64,000 bases of DNA from Vulcanisaeta distributa JCM 11217 (GCF_001316005.1 NZ_BBBJ01000001.1:186001-250000); one strand, 5' to 3'. Positions 1 through 10,048 are shown, counted from the first letter of the stretch. The notes: generated by a model not told the origin, from the letters alone. Program-made: numbers and translations.

Positions 1-256
1 ACAAAGTAACTAGGCCAAACTCAACAAGCGTGCCGAAGGCAGCACCAACACCAAAGAATATTGTTGATATCACCGAGAACGTCCTAGCAGTATTATACCA
101 GAACTGATTATGGTTCCTAATGTATAGGTATTCAGCAACTACGGCTAATAAAATTGTACCTAAGAAACTTGATGCCATTGATACATGAGCCAAGACGCCT
201 ATAGCAGTCGCAATCCTAACATCAGTTGGTGCTCCAAGTATGGGTTGGTTTACCAT
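1..256 (-). CDS. cydA: Cytochrome bd-type quinol oxidase subunit I, N-terminal part (runs off the window)
   Basis: The 85 visible residues begin MVNQPILGAPTDVRIATAI and continue through two hydrophobic helices. A conserved-looking stretch includes LLAVVAEYLYIRNHNQFWY, an ARTFS motif, and a Gly-rich second helix ending GTLVEFGLV, which is the usual end of helix two in archaeal CydA-like proteins. Such proteins hold the quinol site and heme b groups of a membrane terminal oxidase. The start is the ATG at 254-256, about 25-30 nt behind a TATA box, so the transcript would be leaderless. The heme ligands and Q-loop lie outside the window, so assignment rests on the N-terminus alone. Confidence 0.65.
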   Translation of the reverse strand, partial: MVNQPILGAPTDVRIATAIGVLAHVSMASSFLGTILLAVVAEYLYIRNHNQFWYNTARTFSVISTIFFGVGAAFGTLVEFGLVTL

Positions 257-280
257 CGCACATAACTAGTGAATTAACAA

Positions 281-289
281 TTTATATAG
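281..289 (-). promoter_or_regulatory. TATA box for the cytochrome bd-like gene
   Basis: On the minus strand the sequence reads CTATATAAA, centred about 29 nt before the ATG at 256. This is the spacing expected for an archaeal promoter with a leaderless mRNA. Confidence 0.6.
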
Positions 290-373
290 TGATGCGTCCT
301 ATATTTTTACTTAAATAGGCATATGTATGTTCACTAAAAATACTAGCATTTAGTTATAAATAATTAAATTTAT

Positions 374-1718
374 TTAAATATAAAAGAATGCATCAACCCT
401 GAGGAACTGCCTCGCGGCAATTATTAGTGGATCCCAGACCTGGGTTACGGCAGGTAAGTAGGCTAGGTCGCTCATGAATAGGTCCTCAACGGTTGCCCCC
501 CTTAGCCATTAATGCCGCTAATGTATCGATTTTACCAAGCACATAGGAACCATCATCACCGAGCACTTGAGCACCTAAGATTCTCATGCTACTTTCATCA
601 ATTATTAGTTTTATCGTAACATAACCACCGCCTGGGTAATACCTCGCCTTAGTCCTAGCTGTTATTGCGGCACTTCTCGCTTTAAATCCATGCCTTATTG
701 CCTCCTGCGTTGTTAAACCCGTGCTTGCTATGTATAGGTTCATGAACCTGGTCATTGAGGTGCCGACAACTCCAGGGAACGCCATGGGCTTACCAGCTAT
801 GTTACTACCTGCTACGAACCCCCCCATCTTATTAGCCGTAGTCCCAAAGGGGGGGTGCCAGTATGGCTCGCCAGTTATTAGGTTCTTGGTCTCAGCAACA
901 TCACCCGCGGCATAGACATTCTCAATGCTCGTCCTCATGCGGTTATCAACCCACACGGCACCTGTCTCGCCAATGCGCAGATCGAGTTGCTTCGCCAATT
1001 CCACATTTGGTTTTATACCCGTTGCGAGTACTACGGCATCAACAACGTACCTACCGCCATCAGTAATTACTATCTGCTTACCACCCTGGTAATCAATCTC
1101 GATTATTCTCTCATTCAATTGTAACTTCACGCCATGCCTAACTAACTCATTTATAACGATATTACCCATATCCTCATCCAGGGACTTACGTAGTGGATAA
1201 TTAGACCTACCAATCATCAGCACCTCCTTACCCCTAAACCTAAGCGCTCGGCAACCTCAAGTCCAATGTAGCCAGTACCAATAATGCCAACGCTATGCAT
1301 TGAATTAAGGGCTTCCCTCAACACAATGGCGTCTGCTGGGTGATGCACAGTAAATACGTGATCTCCCTTAATTGGTATGCTCGGTATTGCTGGTACGGCA
1401 CCGGTGGCGAGTACTAGGTAATCCCACTCCACCTTATTACCCCTATTCGTGACTACGTAACCTGGGCCAACCTCAATGACGGTCTCATTAGTCCTAACAT
1501 CAATACCCCTCTCCCTCCTGAAGTAGTCGGGTGTGTAGTGCATGAATAATTCATAATTATCAAATAACCCCCTCAAGGTAGTAAGGAATACCGCAGGGTG
1601 CATGACTAACCATGCCCGTCCTCTCAAAAACCACAATCTCAAAGTCGCGTTTCAATCTCCTTATTCTGGATGCCGCACTCATTCCAGCGGCACCGCCACC
1701 GATTATTACGACCCTCAT
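374..1718 (-). CDS. CoA-disulfide reductase-like FAD/NAD(P) oxidoreductase, frameshifted
   Basis: Three reading frames join into one pyridine-nucleotide-disulfide reductase of about 448 residues. The N-terminus has the FAD dinucleotide motif [17 protein letters not shown] followed by [13 protein letters not shown], which carries the family's redox cysteine. The middle has the NAD(P) motif [17 protein letters not shown], then ATG.KP and YAAGDVAE. The C-terminal dimerisation domain ends in [13 protein letters not shown]. Breaks lie at a C5 run (1568-1572), near 1240 (one base missing, probably CC read as C), and at the C6 run at 496-501, after which the frame [14 protein letters not shown] continues to a stop at 374. 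The family reduces CoA disulfide, polysulfide or sulfur with NAD(P)H. Its divergent neighbour is a ferritin-like protein, compatible with redox defence. The exact substrate cannot be told from sequence. Confidence 0.75.
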
Positions 1719-1752
1719 ACCGCGTGAATTAAGGAAGAAAAAATAAATTATA

Positions 1753-1763
1753 CCCTTATAAAT
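1753..1763. promoter_or_regulatory. Shared divergent TATA region
   Basis: The near-palindromic CCTTATAAAT lies about 40 nt before the flavoprotein start (1718, minus) and about 20-25 nt before the start at 1776 (plus), so one AT-rich core could serve both divergent genes. Spacing fits the plus-strand gene better. Confidence 0.4.
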
Positions 1764-1775
1764 CAGCATACGTGA

Positions 1776-2342
1776 ATGCAAATGCATAATGGCAATACTA
1801 ATGATAAATTATCTAAGATAATTGATATGATGAGGGAACTCGAGAGGTACCTAGCCATTTTATACGGCATAGCTGCCTCAAGCACTAATGAACCGTTTAT
1901 AAGCGCCATAATGAGGAAGATAAGCATTGAATCTGCAATGCATAATTACATATTGACCACAATAAAGGAGTTGATTCATGAATGCCCGCCAAAGAAGGTC
2001 TTTGATATGGAGACGTTAACCTCATTGCAGGGAAGTATTGAGGAGGCCATAACCCACACGAAGTCCCTAATTGACTACATAAGTTCCATGGAGAAGGTTC
2101 ATTATGATGTCACGAACGTAATAATCGATAAGTTAAATGAATTGGAGGGTTATGAGGATAATGCGGTGAGGGTTTACAGCTTCCTATTAAGGAGTTACCT
2201 ACCAATAACTAGTACTAGGATTGAAGCGAAGCACCGTGCAGCCTCAAAGCTTATTGTTAAGTTGCTTAAGGGTATATCGGATGATGAGAAGCATCATAGT
2301 GAGTTGCTGCAGGTTATTAGGGAGTACTCAATGAAGTCGTAA
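1776..2342 (+). CDS. Ferritin-like helical-bundle protein (putative)
   Basis: This 188-residue protein is almost entirely amphipathic helix. Acidic/histidine pairs are spaced as in diiron four-helix bundles: [11 protein letters not shown] near the start, [10 protein letters not shown] around residue 55, EAKHRAASK near 150 and [13 protein letters not shown] near the C-terminus. The final motif resembles the ExxH of rubrerythrin and ferritin-like folds. I do not recognise a named family, so diiron binding is inferred from the pattern. It is divergently paired with the CoA-disulfide-reductase-like gene, which supports a redox or metal-handling role. Alternative starts are the ATGs at 1776 and 1782. 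Confidence 0.5.
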   Translation: MQMHNGNTNDKLSKIIDMMRELERYLAILYGIAASSTNEPFISAIMRKISIESAMHNYILTTIKELIHECPPKKVFDMETLTSLQGSIEEAITHTKSLIDYISSMEKVHYDVTNVIIDKLNELEGYEDNAVRVYSFLLRSYLPITSTRIEAKHRAASKLIVKLLKGISDDEKHHSELLQVIREYSMKS

Positions 2343-2391
2343 TTTCACTTGTGCAGAAAAGAAATTAAAGTGCTTAGTCCAGGTCTGGACC

Positions 2392-3957
2392 GTGAAGAAA
2401 CCAACGCCATTCCTTAGGGAGTCCACGGGACTCGTTAGGGAAATTGGTCCTTGGACAGCCCTACTAATGAATACTGCATTCATAGCCTTCCAATCAGGGT
2501 TTATACTGTTGATATCTAGCATGTTCAATTTCCCAAGAGGAAATCCATTAATTGCCATAGCCATTAGCGCATTATTATTTCTACCACTAACGATATTACT
2601 TAATAGGGTAGGCATTACATATTACAGGACAGCCAGTGACTACGTATTCATAACAAGGAATCTACACCCATCAATAGGCTTCGCAACCATGTTCATGTTT
2701 GCAGTAGATCAGATGTTCTTCAATGCCGTATTAATAAGCCTTGGATTAATCACGGGATTAGCACCTGCAATACTGGCAATAGGCATCTCAGATAATGCAC
2801 CAAGCCTCGTATCCCTTGGTAACTCATTAATGAGTAGCCCATTAATGATATTCTTAATAGGCTCCGTGATATTTACAATTCTCGTATTAATTAATATCGT
2901 TTCATCAAGGGCAGGTACATACTTAGCATCCGCAATCTCGTTGTTTGGCATAGTAACATTCGCGTTAACAATAGCGCTACTCAGTGTTTATGCGCCGCAA
3001 ATAATTAATGCCATAGAGACCACGGCACCCAATATACTTAGCCAGGCGATTTCTGTATCAGGGGAATTACCGAGTAATGGCATGATTATGGACACAATAT
3101 ACTTAATACCGTACCTAGCCTACGTATTTCCCTTCGTAAACTTCATACTATCGGTTGGTGGTGAGGTTAGGAGGGGGGGTAGCGCAATGCCTATAGCGAT
3201 ATTTGGAACCTATGCATTGAGTGCTGTATTTTTAATTCTCGGTGTCTGGATTACGATATCGTCAATAGGCATTAATAGGTTAGATGGATTATTCGCCATA
3301 TACTACGGCGTCGCCAATGGTGTTTCCTGGCCGAGTTCATTACCACCTCCATATCCACAGGCCCTACTCATAATGGCATTGAGGAATCCGCTGCTTCAGT
3401 GGTTGATAGCCATTGGATCATTCACCTGGTACATAAATGTCGTCTCAGTCCTAATAATACAAATAGCCAGGTACCTACTGGCCCTATCCTTCGATAGGGT
3501 GTTGCCGTCATTCCTTGCTTACGTAAGTCCAAGGACCCACACACCCATTACAGCCCATATAACTGACCTTGTAATAACCCTCGTGATAATGTATCTCTAC
3601 AATTTCAGTATTGTTCCGTTGCTATCGGCGACAATGGACGTGAGCACCCTGGTCACGATACTCATGTACTTCATGATAATAACAATAACGGCCGTAGTGC
3701 TTGGTATAAGAACAAAGTCGAAAGGAACGGCTGTGCTTGGCATTTACATGACCGCATTATTCGCGTGGATAGCCTATGAGGAGATAATGAATCCAATGGC
3801 ATACCTATTTGTACCGTCAATAAACGCCTACATAATAGGGTTCTTCGCGGCATTATTTGCTATTGGCATTACGATTTACTACGCAGTTAGGCTTTACAGG
3901 CTTAGGAGGGAGGGCATTGATGTAAATATGCTATTTAAGGAGATACCGCCTGAGTGA
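2392..3957 (+). CDS. APC-superfamily amino acid permease
   Basis: A 521-residue protein with about 12 hydrophobic segments. The first helix region contains REIGPWTALLMNTAFIAFQ, matching the unwound helix 1 (GxG-type) of amino acid/polyamine/organocation permeases. A second marker is YRTASDYVFITRNLHPSIGF after helix 2, typical of archaeal permeases. The start is a GTG at 2392 (MKKPTPFLRES). Length and hydropathy match the family. It probably imports amino acids across the cytoplasmic membrane; substrate is unknown. A G7 run at 3172-3178 encodes RRGGS in a cytoplasmic loop. Confidence 0.8.
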   Translation: MKKPTPFLRESTGLVREIGPWTALLMNTAFIAFQSGFILLISSMFNFPRGNPLIAIAISALLFLPLTILLNRVGITYYRTASDYVFITRNLHPSIGFATMFMFAVDQMFFNAVLISLGLITGLAPAILAIGISDNAPSLVSLGNSLMSSPLMIFLIGSVIFTILVLINIVSSRAGTYLASAISLFGIVTFALTIALLSVYAPQIINAIETTAPNILSQAISVSGELPSNGMIMDTIYLIPYLAYVFPFVNFILSVGGEVRRGGSAMPIAIFGTYALSAVFLILGVWITISSIGINRLDGLFAIYYGVANGVSWPSSLPPPYPQALLIMALRNPLLQWLIAIGSFTWYINVVSVLIIQIARYLLALSFDRVLPSFLAYVSPRTHTPITAHITDLVITLVIMYLYNFSIVPLLSATMDVSTLVTILMYFMIITITAVVLGIRTKSKGTAVLGIYMTALFAWIAYEEIMNPMAYLFVPSINAYIIGFFAALFAIGITIYYAVRLYRLRREGIDVNMLFKEIPPE

Positions 3958-3996
3958 GCTTAATTAACCTCCATTGTGAACGCATCAATTATTTTA

Positions 3997-4263
3997 CTAC
4001 CCCCTAATCCTAATGACCGTTTCAAGTGACTTATCCCTAACGATCACCGTTATTACACCATACTCATAATCAATGAACGAAGCCCTCCAATCATAATTAA
4101 GTTCCACTAACTCGCCATTCCTCCAAACACCAACCACCCTAGGATCGACATGAACTATGGACATACCATCACCAACAATACATCTCCTCTTAATCAACTT
4201 AACGAAATAACCAAATCCACTAGCCACCAAAACCTCCCTGCCACACCTCATTAATTCACCCAA
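3997..4263 (-). CDS. Small hypothetical protein
   Basis: Eighty-eight residues with a basic N-terminal half (FVKLIKRRCIVGDG) and an alternating beta-like second half (VVGVWRNGELVELNYDW, YGVITVIVRD). It lies convergent to the permease with a 39-nt gap. Codon use resembles its neighbours and no better frame exists on the other strand, so it is probably real. I do not recognise a family. Confidence 0.45.
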   Translation of the reverse strand: MGELMRCGREVLVASGFGYFVKLIKRRCIVGDGMSIVHVDPRVVGVWRNGELVELNYDWRASFIDYEYGVITVIVRDKSLETVIRIRG

Positions 4264-4343
4264 GCCCTACTCATAGGTTTGACGTAGAAATTCACGAAGC
4301 GCCTTTTAAGGGTTCCCGCTCACGAAGAGAATAATCGAAACAC

Positions 4344-4351
4344 CTATATAC
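4344..4351 (+). promoter_or_regulatory. TATA box for nreA
   Basis: CTATATAC lies about 28 nt before the GTG at 4376, the spacing of a leaderless crenarchaeal promoter. It decides the GTG as the start. Confidence 0.55.
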
Positions 4352-4375
4352 TGCTTTAAGGCTAGATTATCTGAG

Positions 4376-5616
4376 GTGCGGATAAACCCGGCACTATGCA
4401 TTAGATGCAGAGGAGAATACAACCTATGTGGCCTATCTTACTGCCCAGTCCTGGCGGAACTACGCGCCAGGTACACGCTTAAGAATGCCGTTAATAAGGA
4501 ACGCATTGATGGATCCTCACCACCAAGCATATTCATTGGGCGTATTGGTTACCCAAGGGTTAATGTATACCCAGCAGCACCGCCCATCCATGGCGATACC
4601 AGCAATCTCGAGAACCCAAAGACCTGGCTAAGCATGAGACTTGAGGACTTCATATCAAGTAGGCTATCGCTAATTAGGGGATCTATCAGGGCTAGGGTTG
4701 AGGATGCTAGGAACCCTTCCAGGACTTTACACGATATACAGGTTATGGCGTTATCGAACAAGCCGGTGGATTCCGAGTTAATACTTGAGAAACCTGTGGG
4801 CGCTAAGTACGTGTTTGATGAGCATTCACCACCCTTTGGACCATCAGCGCCATTGCAGGAATTAAGAATTAGCTCGTTACCACCACCGCCAAGGATAGTT
4901 GATAAGGTTTACGGCGACACGGATTTAAGCACTACGGAGGCTATATGGACGCTGTATAGCCACGGCATTGATGTGCACCACATATCAAGCTACTAAGCGT
5001 GGGTGCCCTTGGTGTTGGTAAGAGGAGGAGACTTGTGCCGACTAGGTGGTCGATAACCGCCGTTGATAAGCAGATCTCCGATAAACTGCTCGGTGAGGTT
5101 CGTGATTACCCACTCATAAGTGAGTATAGGGTCTACGTGAGGAGCTTCAAGGATAATACCTTCATAGGGATCCTGGCACCGCACACCTGGCTTTATGAGT
5201 GGGCTGAGGCCTGGTGGCCTGGCTCCACATGGAATGTGTGGGGTGGTGATGTGGTTCTTGAGCTTGACTATGAGGGTTACTGGGGGCGTGATGACTACCC
5301 GTCAATAGGTGGTTGTTACTACGCAGCTAGGATAGCCGTACTTGAGGCATTACGTTCAATGCGTAGGCAGGCGGCTGTCATATTATGGCGTGAGATTTAC
5401 CCAGGCTTTAACCTGCCAATTGGTGTTTGGTGGGTTAGGGAGAACATTAGGGCGATGCTTAATGGACCGTATGAAAGGTTTTACGAGTTAAGTGACGCAT
5501 TAAGGTACGTGGCAGGTTTCCTAAAATTACCGATAAGTACCTGGGTATCTAGGTCCTACGTAATTAGGGTTCTCACAAGGCAATCAAGCTTAGTCAATTG
5601 GTTAGGCGGTAAGTAG
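4376..5616 (+). CDS. nreA: NreA-like archaeal DNA repair protein, one frameshift
   Basis: Two frames join into one protein of about 413 residues. The N-terminus has a Cys4 zinc-finger pattern (ALCIRCRGEYNLCGLSYC) typical of Nre proteins. Further family markers are GYPRVNVYPAAPP, DEHSPPFGPSAPL, and RRRLVPTRWSITAVD. The break is near 4993-4997: VHHISSY runs into a stop, while one more T gives SSYLSVGALGVGKRRR, the expected family sequence. Nre proteins are implicated in mitomycin-type damage repair in archaea and interact with PCNA; that role is family knowledge. It starts at a GTG right behind a TATA box and is followed one base later by a photolyase-like radical SAM gene, so the two probably share a transcript. 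Tryptophan-rich C-terminal half is also typical. Confidence 0.85.
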
Positions 5617-5617
5617 G

Positions 5618-6441
5618 ATGAGCGGTATAACTAAGTTGGGTAACATAATCGTGAAGGAGATAAGGGTTAAGTCGGCACTATCCAGGTCTGGGTTACCTGA
5701 GTATGACTATGCATTAAACCCATACCTAGGCTGTCAGCATGGTTGCATTTACTGCTATGCCATGGACTTCACGAGGGGGGGCGAACCCGGCGTTAAATGG
5801 GGGGGTGAGGTGGTCTATGTTAAGGTAAACCTAATACAGGCGTTGCTAAGGGATATCAGGAGACTTAGGCCTGGCGTTGTCGGAGTATCCACAATAACGG
5901 ATCCGTACCAACCCGTGGAGTCCAGGTATAAACTAACCAGGAGGTCAATCGAGGTATTGTGCAACGCTGGTTACCACGTTAGTATTCAAACGAAGTCGGC
6001 ATTAATCATCAGGGACATAGACGTAATCAGCAAGTGCGGTAGGGCTGTGGATGTAGGTTTCACAATAACTACGATGAGGGATACGTACAGGGTGATAGAG
6101 CCCATGGCGGCACACCCCATGGCGAGGGCATCAGCACTTAGGAAGATAGCCAGCCTAGGCATTGAGACCTGGATATTCCTAGGCCCGGTGATACCCGGCG
6201 TTAATGATAAAGCAGAAGATTACGAACCTGTGATACGCCTAGCCAAGGAAACAAACTCCCAAGTAATAATTGACAGGTTTAGGCCAAGGCCTATCATAAT
6301 CAAGTTCATGAATAGGAAGTTGAACCCATATACCCCGTGACCAGAAATTGGTGGAGTGAGACCTTGAAATCTATAATGAGACTATGCAGGGACTATGGCG
6401 TTAACTGCATCACGGCAGAGGATGAGTGGAAAACGAGGTAA
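5618..6441 (+). CDS. Radical SAM protein of the spore-photoproduct-lyase-like family, frameshifted near the end
   Basis: The radical SAM cluster motif GCQHGCIYCYA (CxxxCxxC) is near residue 40, preceded by YALNPYLGC, and followed by VKVN, STITDPYQPVE and a TKSALI strand typical of SPL-like proteins. The frame ends at 6340 (KLNPYTP) but the next frame continues TRNWWSETLKSIMRLC to a stop at 6441, matching the usual C-terminus. One base was probably lost near 6330. Two G7 runs (5775-5781, 5799-5805) encode TRGGEPG and KWGGEVV, where relatives have a single Gly (WG.FV.VK). It follows nreA by 1 nt, suggesting a DNA-repair operon; true lyase activity is not shown. Confidence 0.75.
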
Positions 6442-6504
6442 AGGGGGGGGAAATAATAGGTTAATGTGGGAAGATTTAAATAAAAGGAGATTAATTAATG
6501 ATAT

Positions 6505-7167
6505 ATGGGGAGCGTGGTTAAAATCGATAATAGAGGTAGAATAAGACTACCAGGAAGACTTGCTAAGTATGGTTCAGTAATTATAATTGATGTCGGTGAA
6601 TACTTCATAGGTATCCCAATACCTAAGGACCCATTAATGGCAACATCTGGCATCATAAGCAGCGAAAAAAGCGTTGATGAGTTAAGGAGGGAGGCTGAGG
6701 ATGAGGCGGCCAGGGATGCACTGATGAGGCTAAGAGGATGGGCCATGCTGATTGATACTGATGTATTAATTGCTCATCTAAAGGATAAGGATTGGCTTAA
6801 AGAGGTGGCTGATAAGTTACTGTCGCGAATTGTAAATGGAGATTTCGGTGTGGTATTAGTAAGTAGGGAGGTTATTCATGAGATATATTATGTATTAAGT
6901 CGAATAGGATTTAATAAACGTGAAATATTAAATAGAATTGGGGGGGCATTAACAAATATACCAAATCTTAAATGGATACCGACCACGGTTGATACTGACT
7001 TACTGGCCTTAGCATTAATGGATCAATACGGCCTTACATCAATTTTCGACGCGTATAATGCCGCAACGTGCCTGCTTTATGATAGGGATAGAAAAATAAT
7101 ATCAACGGACAATGCATACGATAGGGTTGTAGGGTTATCTAGAATTGATCCTAGGAGTCTCGTTTAG
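6505..7167 (+). CDS. Fused AbrB-type antitoxin and VapC (PIN) toxin
   Basis: Residues 1-75 form a SpoVT/AbrB-like antitoxin (VVKIDNRGRIRLPGRL, then a beta strand and an EDEAARDAL helix). Residue 81 onward is a PIN ribonuclease: MLIDTDVLIAHLK supplies the first acidic residues, VIHEIYYV the second, SIFDAYNAA the third and IISTDNAYDRV the fourth. The toxin's usual start Met is residue 81, so the two genes are read through as one 220-residue protein. A lost stop or one-base indel near 6740 is as likely as a true fusion. A TATA-like TTTAAATA and AGGAG precede the ATG. VapC toxins cleave RNA and are held in check by the antitoxin. Confidence 0.75.
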   Translation: MGSVVKIDNRGRIRLPGRLAKYGSVIIIDVGEYFIGIPIPKDPLMATSGIISSEKSVDELRREAEDEAARDALMRLRGWAMLIDTDVLIAHLKDKDWLKEVADKLLSRIVNGDFGVVLVSREVIHEIYYVLSRIGFNKREILNRIGGALTNIPNLKWIPTTVDTDLLALALMDQYGLTSIFDAYNAATCLLYDRDRKIISTDNAYDRVVGLSRIDPRSLV

Positions 7168-7225
7168 TGTTGCGTACTTAGAAACCTTTATTAATTGGGT
7201 CGTTGATTCACACTCGGCGAAATCA

Positions 7226-8083
7226 GTGGCTCAGGTTGGGAATGAGGAACAAATAATTAGGGAGATAATGAATGCGTTGTCCGGCTCTGCGCGTTATATG
7301 GCTGATGAGATTAAAGGAACGTTCTCCAAGTATGTGGATATTTATAGGAGCGTCTCTGGTTTCGAGACACAGCAGATCAGTCTCGGTACGGTGGAAAATA
7401 AGAGGGTCTTTCTCGTTCAATCATCAATCACCGAGCCTAATTACGACCCTGGCAACTACTTAGTCAATGCCTTTAAGGGGGGGTTCTTCAACATTAATGA
7501 GAATTTCTTCCCAACGTACCTAATGGGTGGTATTGAGTGCTATATGCAGTCGGCACCAAGCGAGTCCACGGGTGTTAAGGTTAGTGGTTCCATGGTGTCC
7601 ATCTACAATGGTGTTGAGAGTGTTGAGGATAAGGATATGGGTCAGGTTGTTTGTGCTAAGAAGGCTAGTATTAAGTTCTCAGATAATGTAACGAGTGAGG
7701 TGAGTGCTAGCCCTGGCGATTTGTTTAGGGTTGCCTTCGATGTTATTAATAACGTTAGGAACAGGTTCAGCGGTATTCGTGATGATTTCGTCAATACGTA
7801 TGGTTTCGAACCAGGCGACATAACCCTAACAGGTAATGAGGTCATGCTAAGCACACTCTTTGATTTGAGCATGTCGAGCACCATGAGGGATTACATACAG
7901 AGGGTGTTCTCGAGCATTGTTCCAGGGCAGGTACCGGAGTTAATGGGCTTGGGTTTACTCTGCGGTGCGCAGCCTGACCTGGTCTTCTCATACGATGACA
8001 TGGAGAGGATACTCGTGCTTGGGCATCCGCATAAGGTTAGTTCTGGTGATTGCCTTAAGTACTCAATAATTAAGTATGCATGA
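7226..8083 (+). CDS. Hypothetical protein
   Basis: No family recognised. About 285 residues, acidic, soluble, with a helical start (NEEQIIREIMNALSGSARYM) and a beta-rich centre. Notable pieces are ECYMQSAPSESTGVKVSG, VCAKKASIKFSDNV and LVLGHPHKVSSGDC. The open frame extends up to a TTG inside the VapC gene, but a TATA-like CTTTATTAAT at 7186-7195 points to the GTG at 7226. A G7 run at 7477 encodes FKGGFF. The frame is intact. It has no evident operon partner. Confidence 0.55.
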   Translation: MAQVGNEEQIIREIMNALSGSARYMADEIKGTFSKYVDIYRSVSGFETQQISLGTVENKRVFLVQSSITEPNYDPGNYLVNAFKGGFFNINENFFPTYLMGGIECYMQSAPSESTGVKVSGSMVSIYNGVESVEDKDMGQVVCAKKASIKFSDNVTSEVSASPGDLFRVAFDVINNVRNRFSGIRDDFVNTYGFEPGDITLTGNEVMLSTLFDLSMSSTMRDYIQRVFSSIVPGQVPELMGLGLLCGAQPDLVFSYDDMERILVLGHPHKVSSGDCLKYSIIKYA

Positions 8084-8100
8084 CTTCACCGAGATTAATT

Positions 8101-8905
8101 TCACCCAGTTAAAACTTCACCTCCCTTCTCCTTTATCGTCGATATTAGGAAGTTAAGGACCTTATTAATCTCATCCTCGGCACTCTTAACGTCCTCGGAA
8201 CTAACATACACGTGAATCTCCACTAATGGTGACTTGATTTCATGTCCCTTGGGGGGGTGGCTCTTGATGTAGATTCTATTACTCATCTTCATACCCCTCT
8301 CTATTATCGGCGCCAGGTCAGCCTCGGGAACTCCCTTAACCGTTATTGACCTCTCAACAAAGTGCAGTTTAGGCCCTATCTCACGTAGTTTAGGTTCCAC
8401 GTAGTTCTCGAAAATCGCCATCATCTCCGCCGGCACGCCGGGTAGCGCAATAATGATTGTGTTGCTCTCCTCAACCCAAATACCCGGTGCAGTACCAACG
8501 GGGTTAGGTAACGGCTTTGCCCCCCCTCGGGCATTTTTGCTGCTTAAGCCTAGGCTCAGTTAGCTCTAGACCCTTTGACTTAAATGTCTCAACCACGAGT
8601 CTCAGCGCATCGTCATTAATCACGTACTTCCTATTCAATGCCTTAGCCAGATACTCACTTGTCTTATCATCGAAGGTCGGCCCTAGACCACCTGTTGAGA
8701 TAACAACCCTAATGCCCCCCCTTCTAATGGCATCTCTAAATACCTCAACCTCATCCTCCTCATTATCTGGCACAGTTATTATCCTCCTAACGTCATAACC
8801 GAGGAGTGTTAGCTTCCTTGCGAGCCAGGTGGCGTTTGTGTTCACGGTTTTTCCAATGAGTAGTTCATTGCCTATCGATATGATCCAAGCTGTGTAACTC
8901 ATCAT
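8101..8905 (-). CDS. CinA-like molybdopterin-binding-fold protein, one frameshift
   Basis: Two frames join into about 265 residues. The N-terminus AWIISIGNELLIGKTVNTNA and VVISTGGLGPTFDDKT are hallmarks of the MoaB/CinA fold; the second part has NPVGTAPGIWVEE, IIALPGVPAEM and IYIKSHP.KGHE. The break is at the C7 run 8520-8526, where CPRGGKAVT ends but the next frame reads AKPLPNPVGTAPG. Two further heptamers add a residue relative to the family: IRRGGIRV (8715) and SHPPKGHE (8251). In bacteria CinA is linked to NMN deamidation and ADP-ribose hydrolysis; the archaeal N-terminal-only form has no settled function. The ATG at 8903-8905 or two codons later is the start. Confidence 0.75.
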
Positions 8906-9000
8906 AATTGGCGCCTAAAGGGCTTGTTTAAATTGTCTTTGTACTTGGTTAACAAGGACATGTTAATAAATGGGTTAGCAATTTATGTACTTGATTTGGT

Positions 9001-9249
9001 ATGAGGAGATTCGCAATAGTGATCCTGGACTTAGATAATGTACATCCTGAGGAGGATGATAAGGTTCGTCTAATCAGGATTATTGAGGAATCCCTGCAGT
9101 GGTGGCATGGTTATTTGGGACAGAGCGATAAGCTGGAGCTTGATAAGTGGAAGGTCTACTACGTTGAGTGGGGGGGTGATGAGCTCATGGTTGCCAGGGT
9201 ACTCAACGCCCTTGGCAAGTTCAGGGAGTACATAAAGGGCGAGTTATGA
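9001..9249 (+). CDS. Small conserved-looking hypothetical protein
   Basis: Eighty-two residues, beginning MRRFAIVILDLDNVHPEEDD and containing QWWHGYLGQ and VYYVEWGGDELM. An alternating hydrophobic first strand with acidic residues (DLDN) suggests a small alpha/beta domain, but no family is recognised. It is divergent from the CinA-like gene. A TTTATGTAC box about 20 nt upstream supports a leaderless ATG at 9001. The G7 run at 9170-9176 encodes EWGGDE. Confidence 0.45.
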   Translation: MRRFAIVILDLDNVHPEEDDKVRLIRIIEESLQWWHGYLGQSDKLELDKWKVYYVEWGGDELMVARVLNALGKFREYIKGEL

Positions 9250-9263
9250 CGCTGGGTTAAAAT

Positions 9264-10026
9264 TTACTCAATCCTAGTCTCCTCATAACCACAATTGGGG
9301 GGGCAGTGAAGCACGTACTTAATGCCGTACCTACCATCAACCTGTATCAACGCCTTATCGGCAATAACCATCCTATGCAGGCAGCGTGGGCACGTGTAAT
9401 TACCCCCCCTATAACCATGCCTACTCAATATTCTCCTCACGGCATAAAGACTAATGCCTAACTTAGTCGATATAGCCTCTGACTCAAACCCTCACTATAC
9501 AGTCTCAAGACCTCCCTAACCACGTCACTTGGCATTAAGTCGACCTTAGAAACAATCTTACCCTCAGCCTAAGTCTCTCCATGGCTGCCTTAGTCCTCTG
9601 CCTAATGAACTCCCTCTCCATGGAAGCCACGAAGGCCAATACGGTCCTTAAGAACTGCCTATAGGCACCATCTAGGTTTTGGAGCACAGCCTCCTTCTCA
9701 CTGGTGCTAACTATGAGCAGGCCAAGCCTATTCTCGACAATATCCAAAAGCCTAAAGAGCTCCTGAAAATTCCTAACAAGCCTTGATGTCTCATAGACCA
9801 GGAGAACCATAGGCCTAGGGTTAAGTGCATTGCCTTCAATATCATGGATTAAGTCCCTAAAGGCAGGCCTATCCATTATTGGTGAAGCCCCACTAATAGC
9901 CTCATCAACATAAAACTTCAATATTTGAAAGCCCCTGGACTCACTCCACCGCTTTAGATATTCGATCTGATTAGTCGGGTCCTGCATCTCAGTCGATACT
10001 CTAACGTATGCTACGGCAGGAATCAC
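9264..10026 (-). CDS. Serine recombinase with C-terminal HTH and zinc ribbon, frameshifted twice
   Basis: The catalytic domain starts AVAYVRVSTEMQDPTNQ (Ser in YxRVST) and has DEAISGAS, MDRPAFRDLI, VYETSRLVRN and ASMEREFIRQRTKAAMERL, all resolvase/invertase signatures. Two further frames give VDLMPSDVVREVLRLYSEG, then an HTH (EAISTKLGISLYAVRRIL) and a ribbon with CPRC. Each break is repaired by one more G in a GGG. The second zinc knuckle reads HCPPNCGYE because of a seven-base run at 9297; the expected CPNC would be intact with three fewer bases. Start is GTG 10026 behind a TATA box; the longer upstream frame is not supported. No second transposon gene or ends are seen, so it may be a stranded IS607-type or phage-type recombinase. 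Confidence 0.75.
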
Positions 10027-10048
10027 AACAATGGGCTTATTGTAAATG

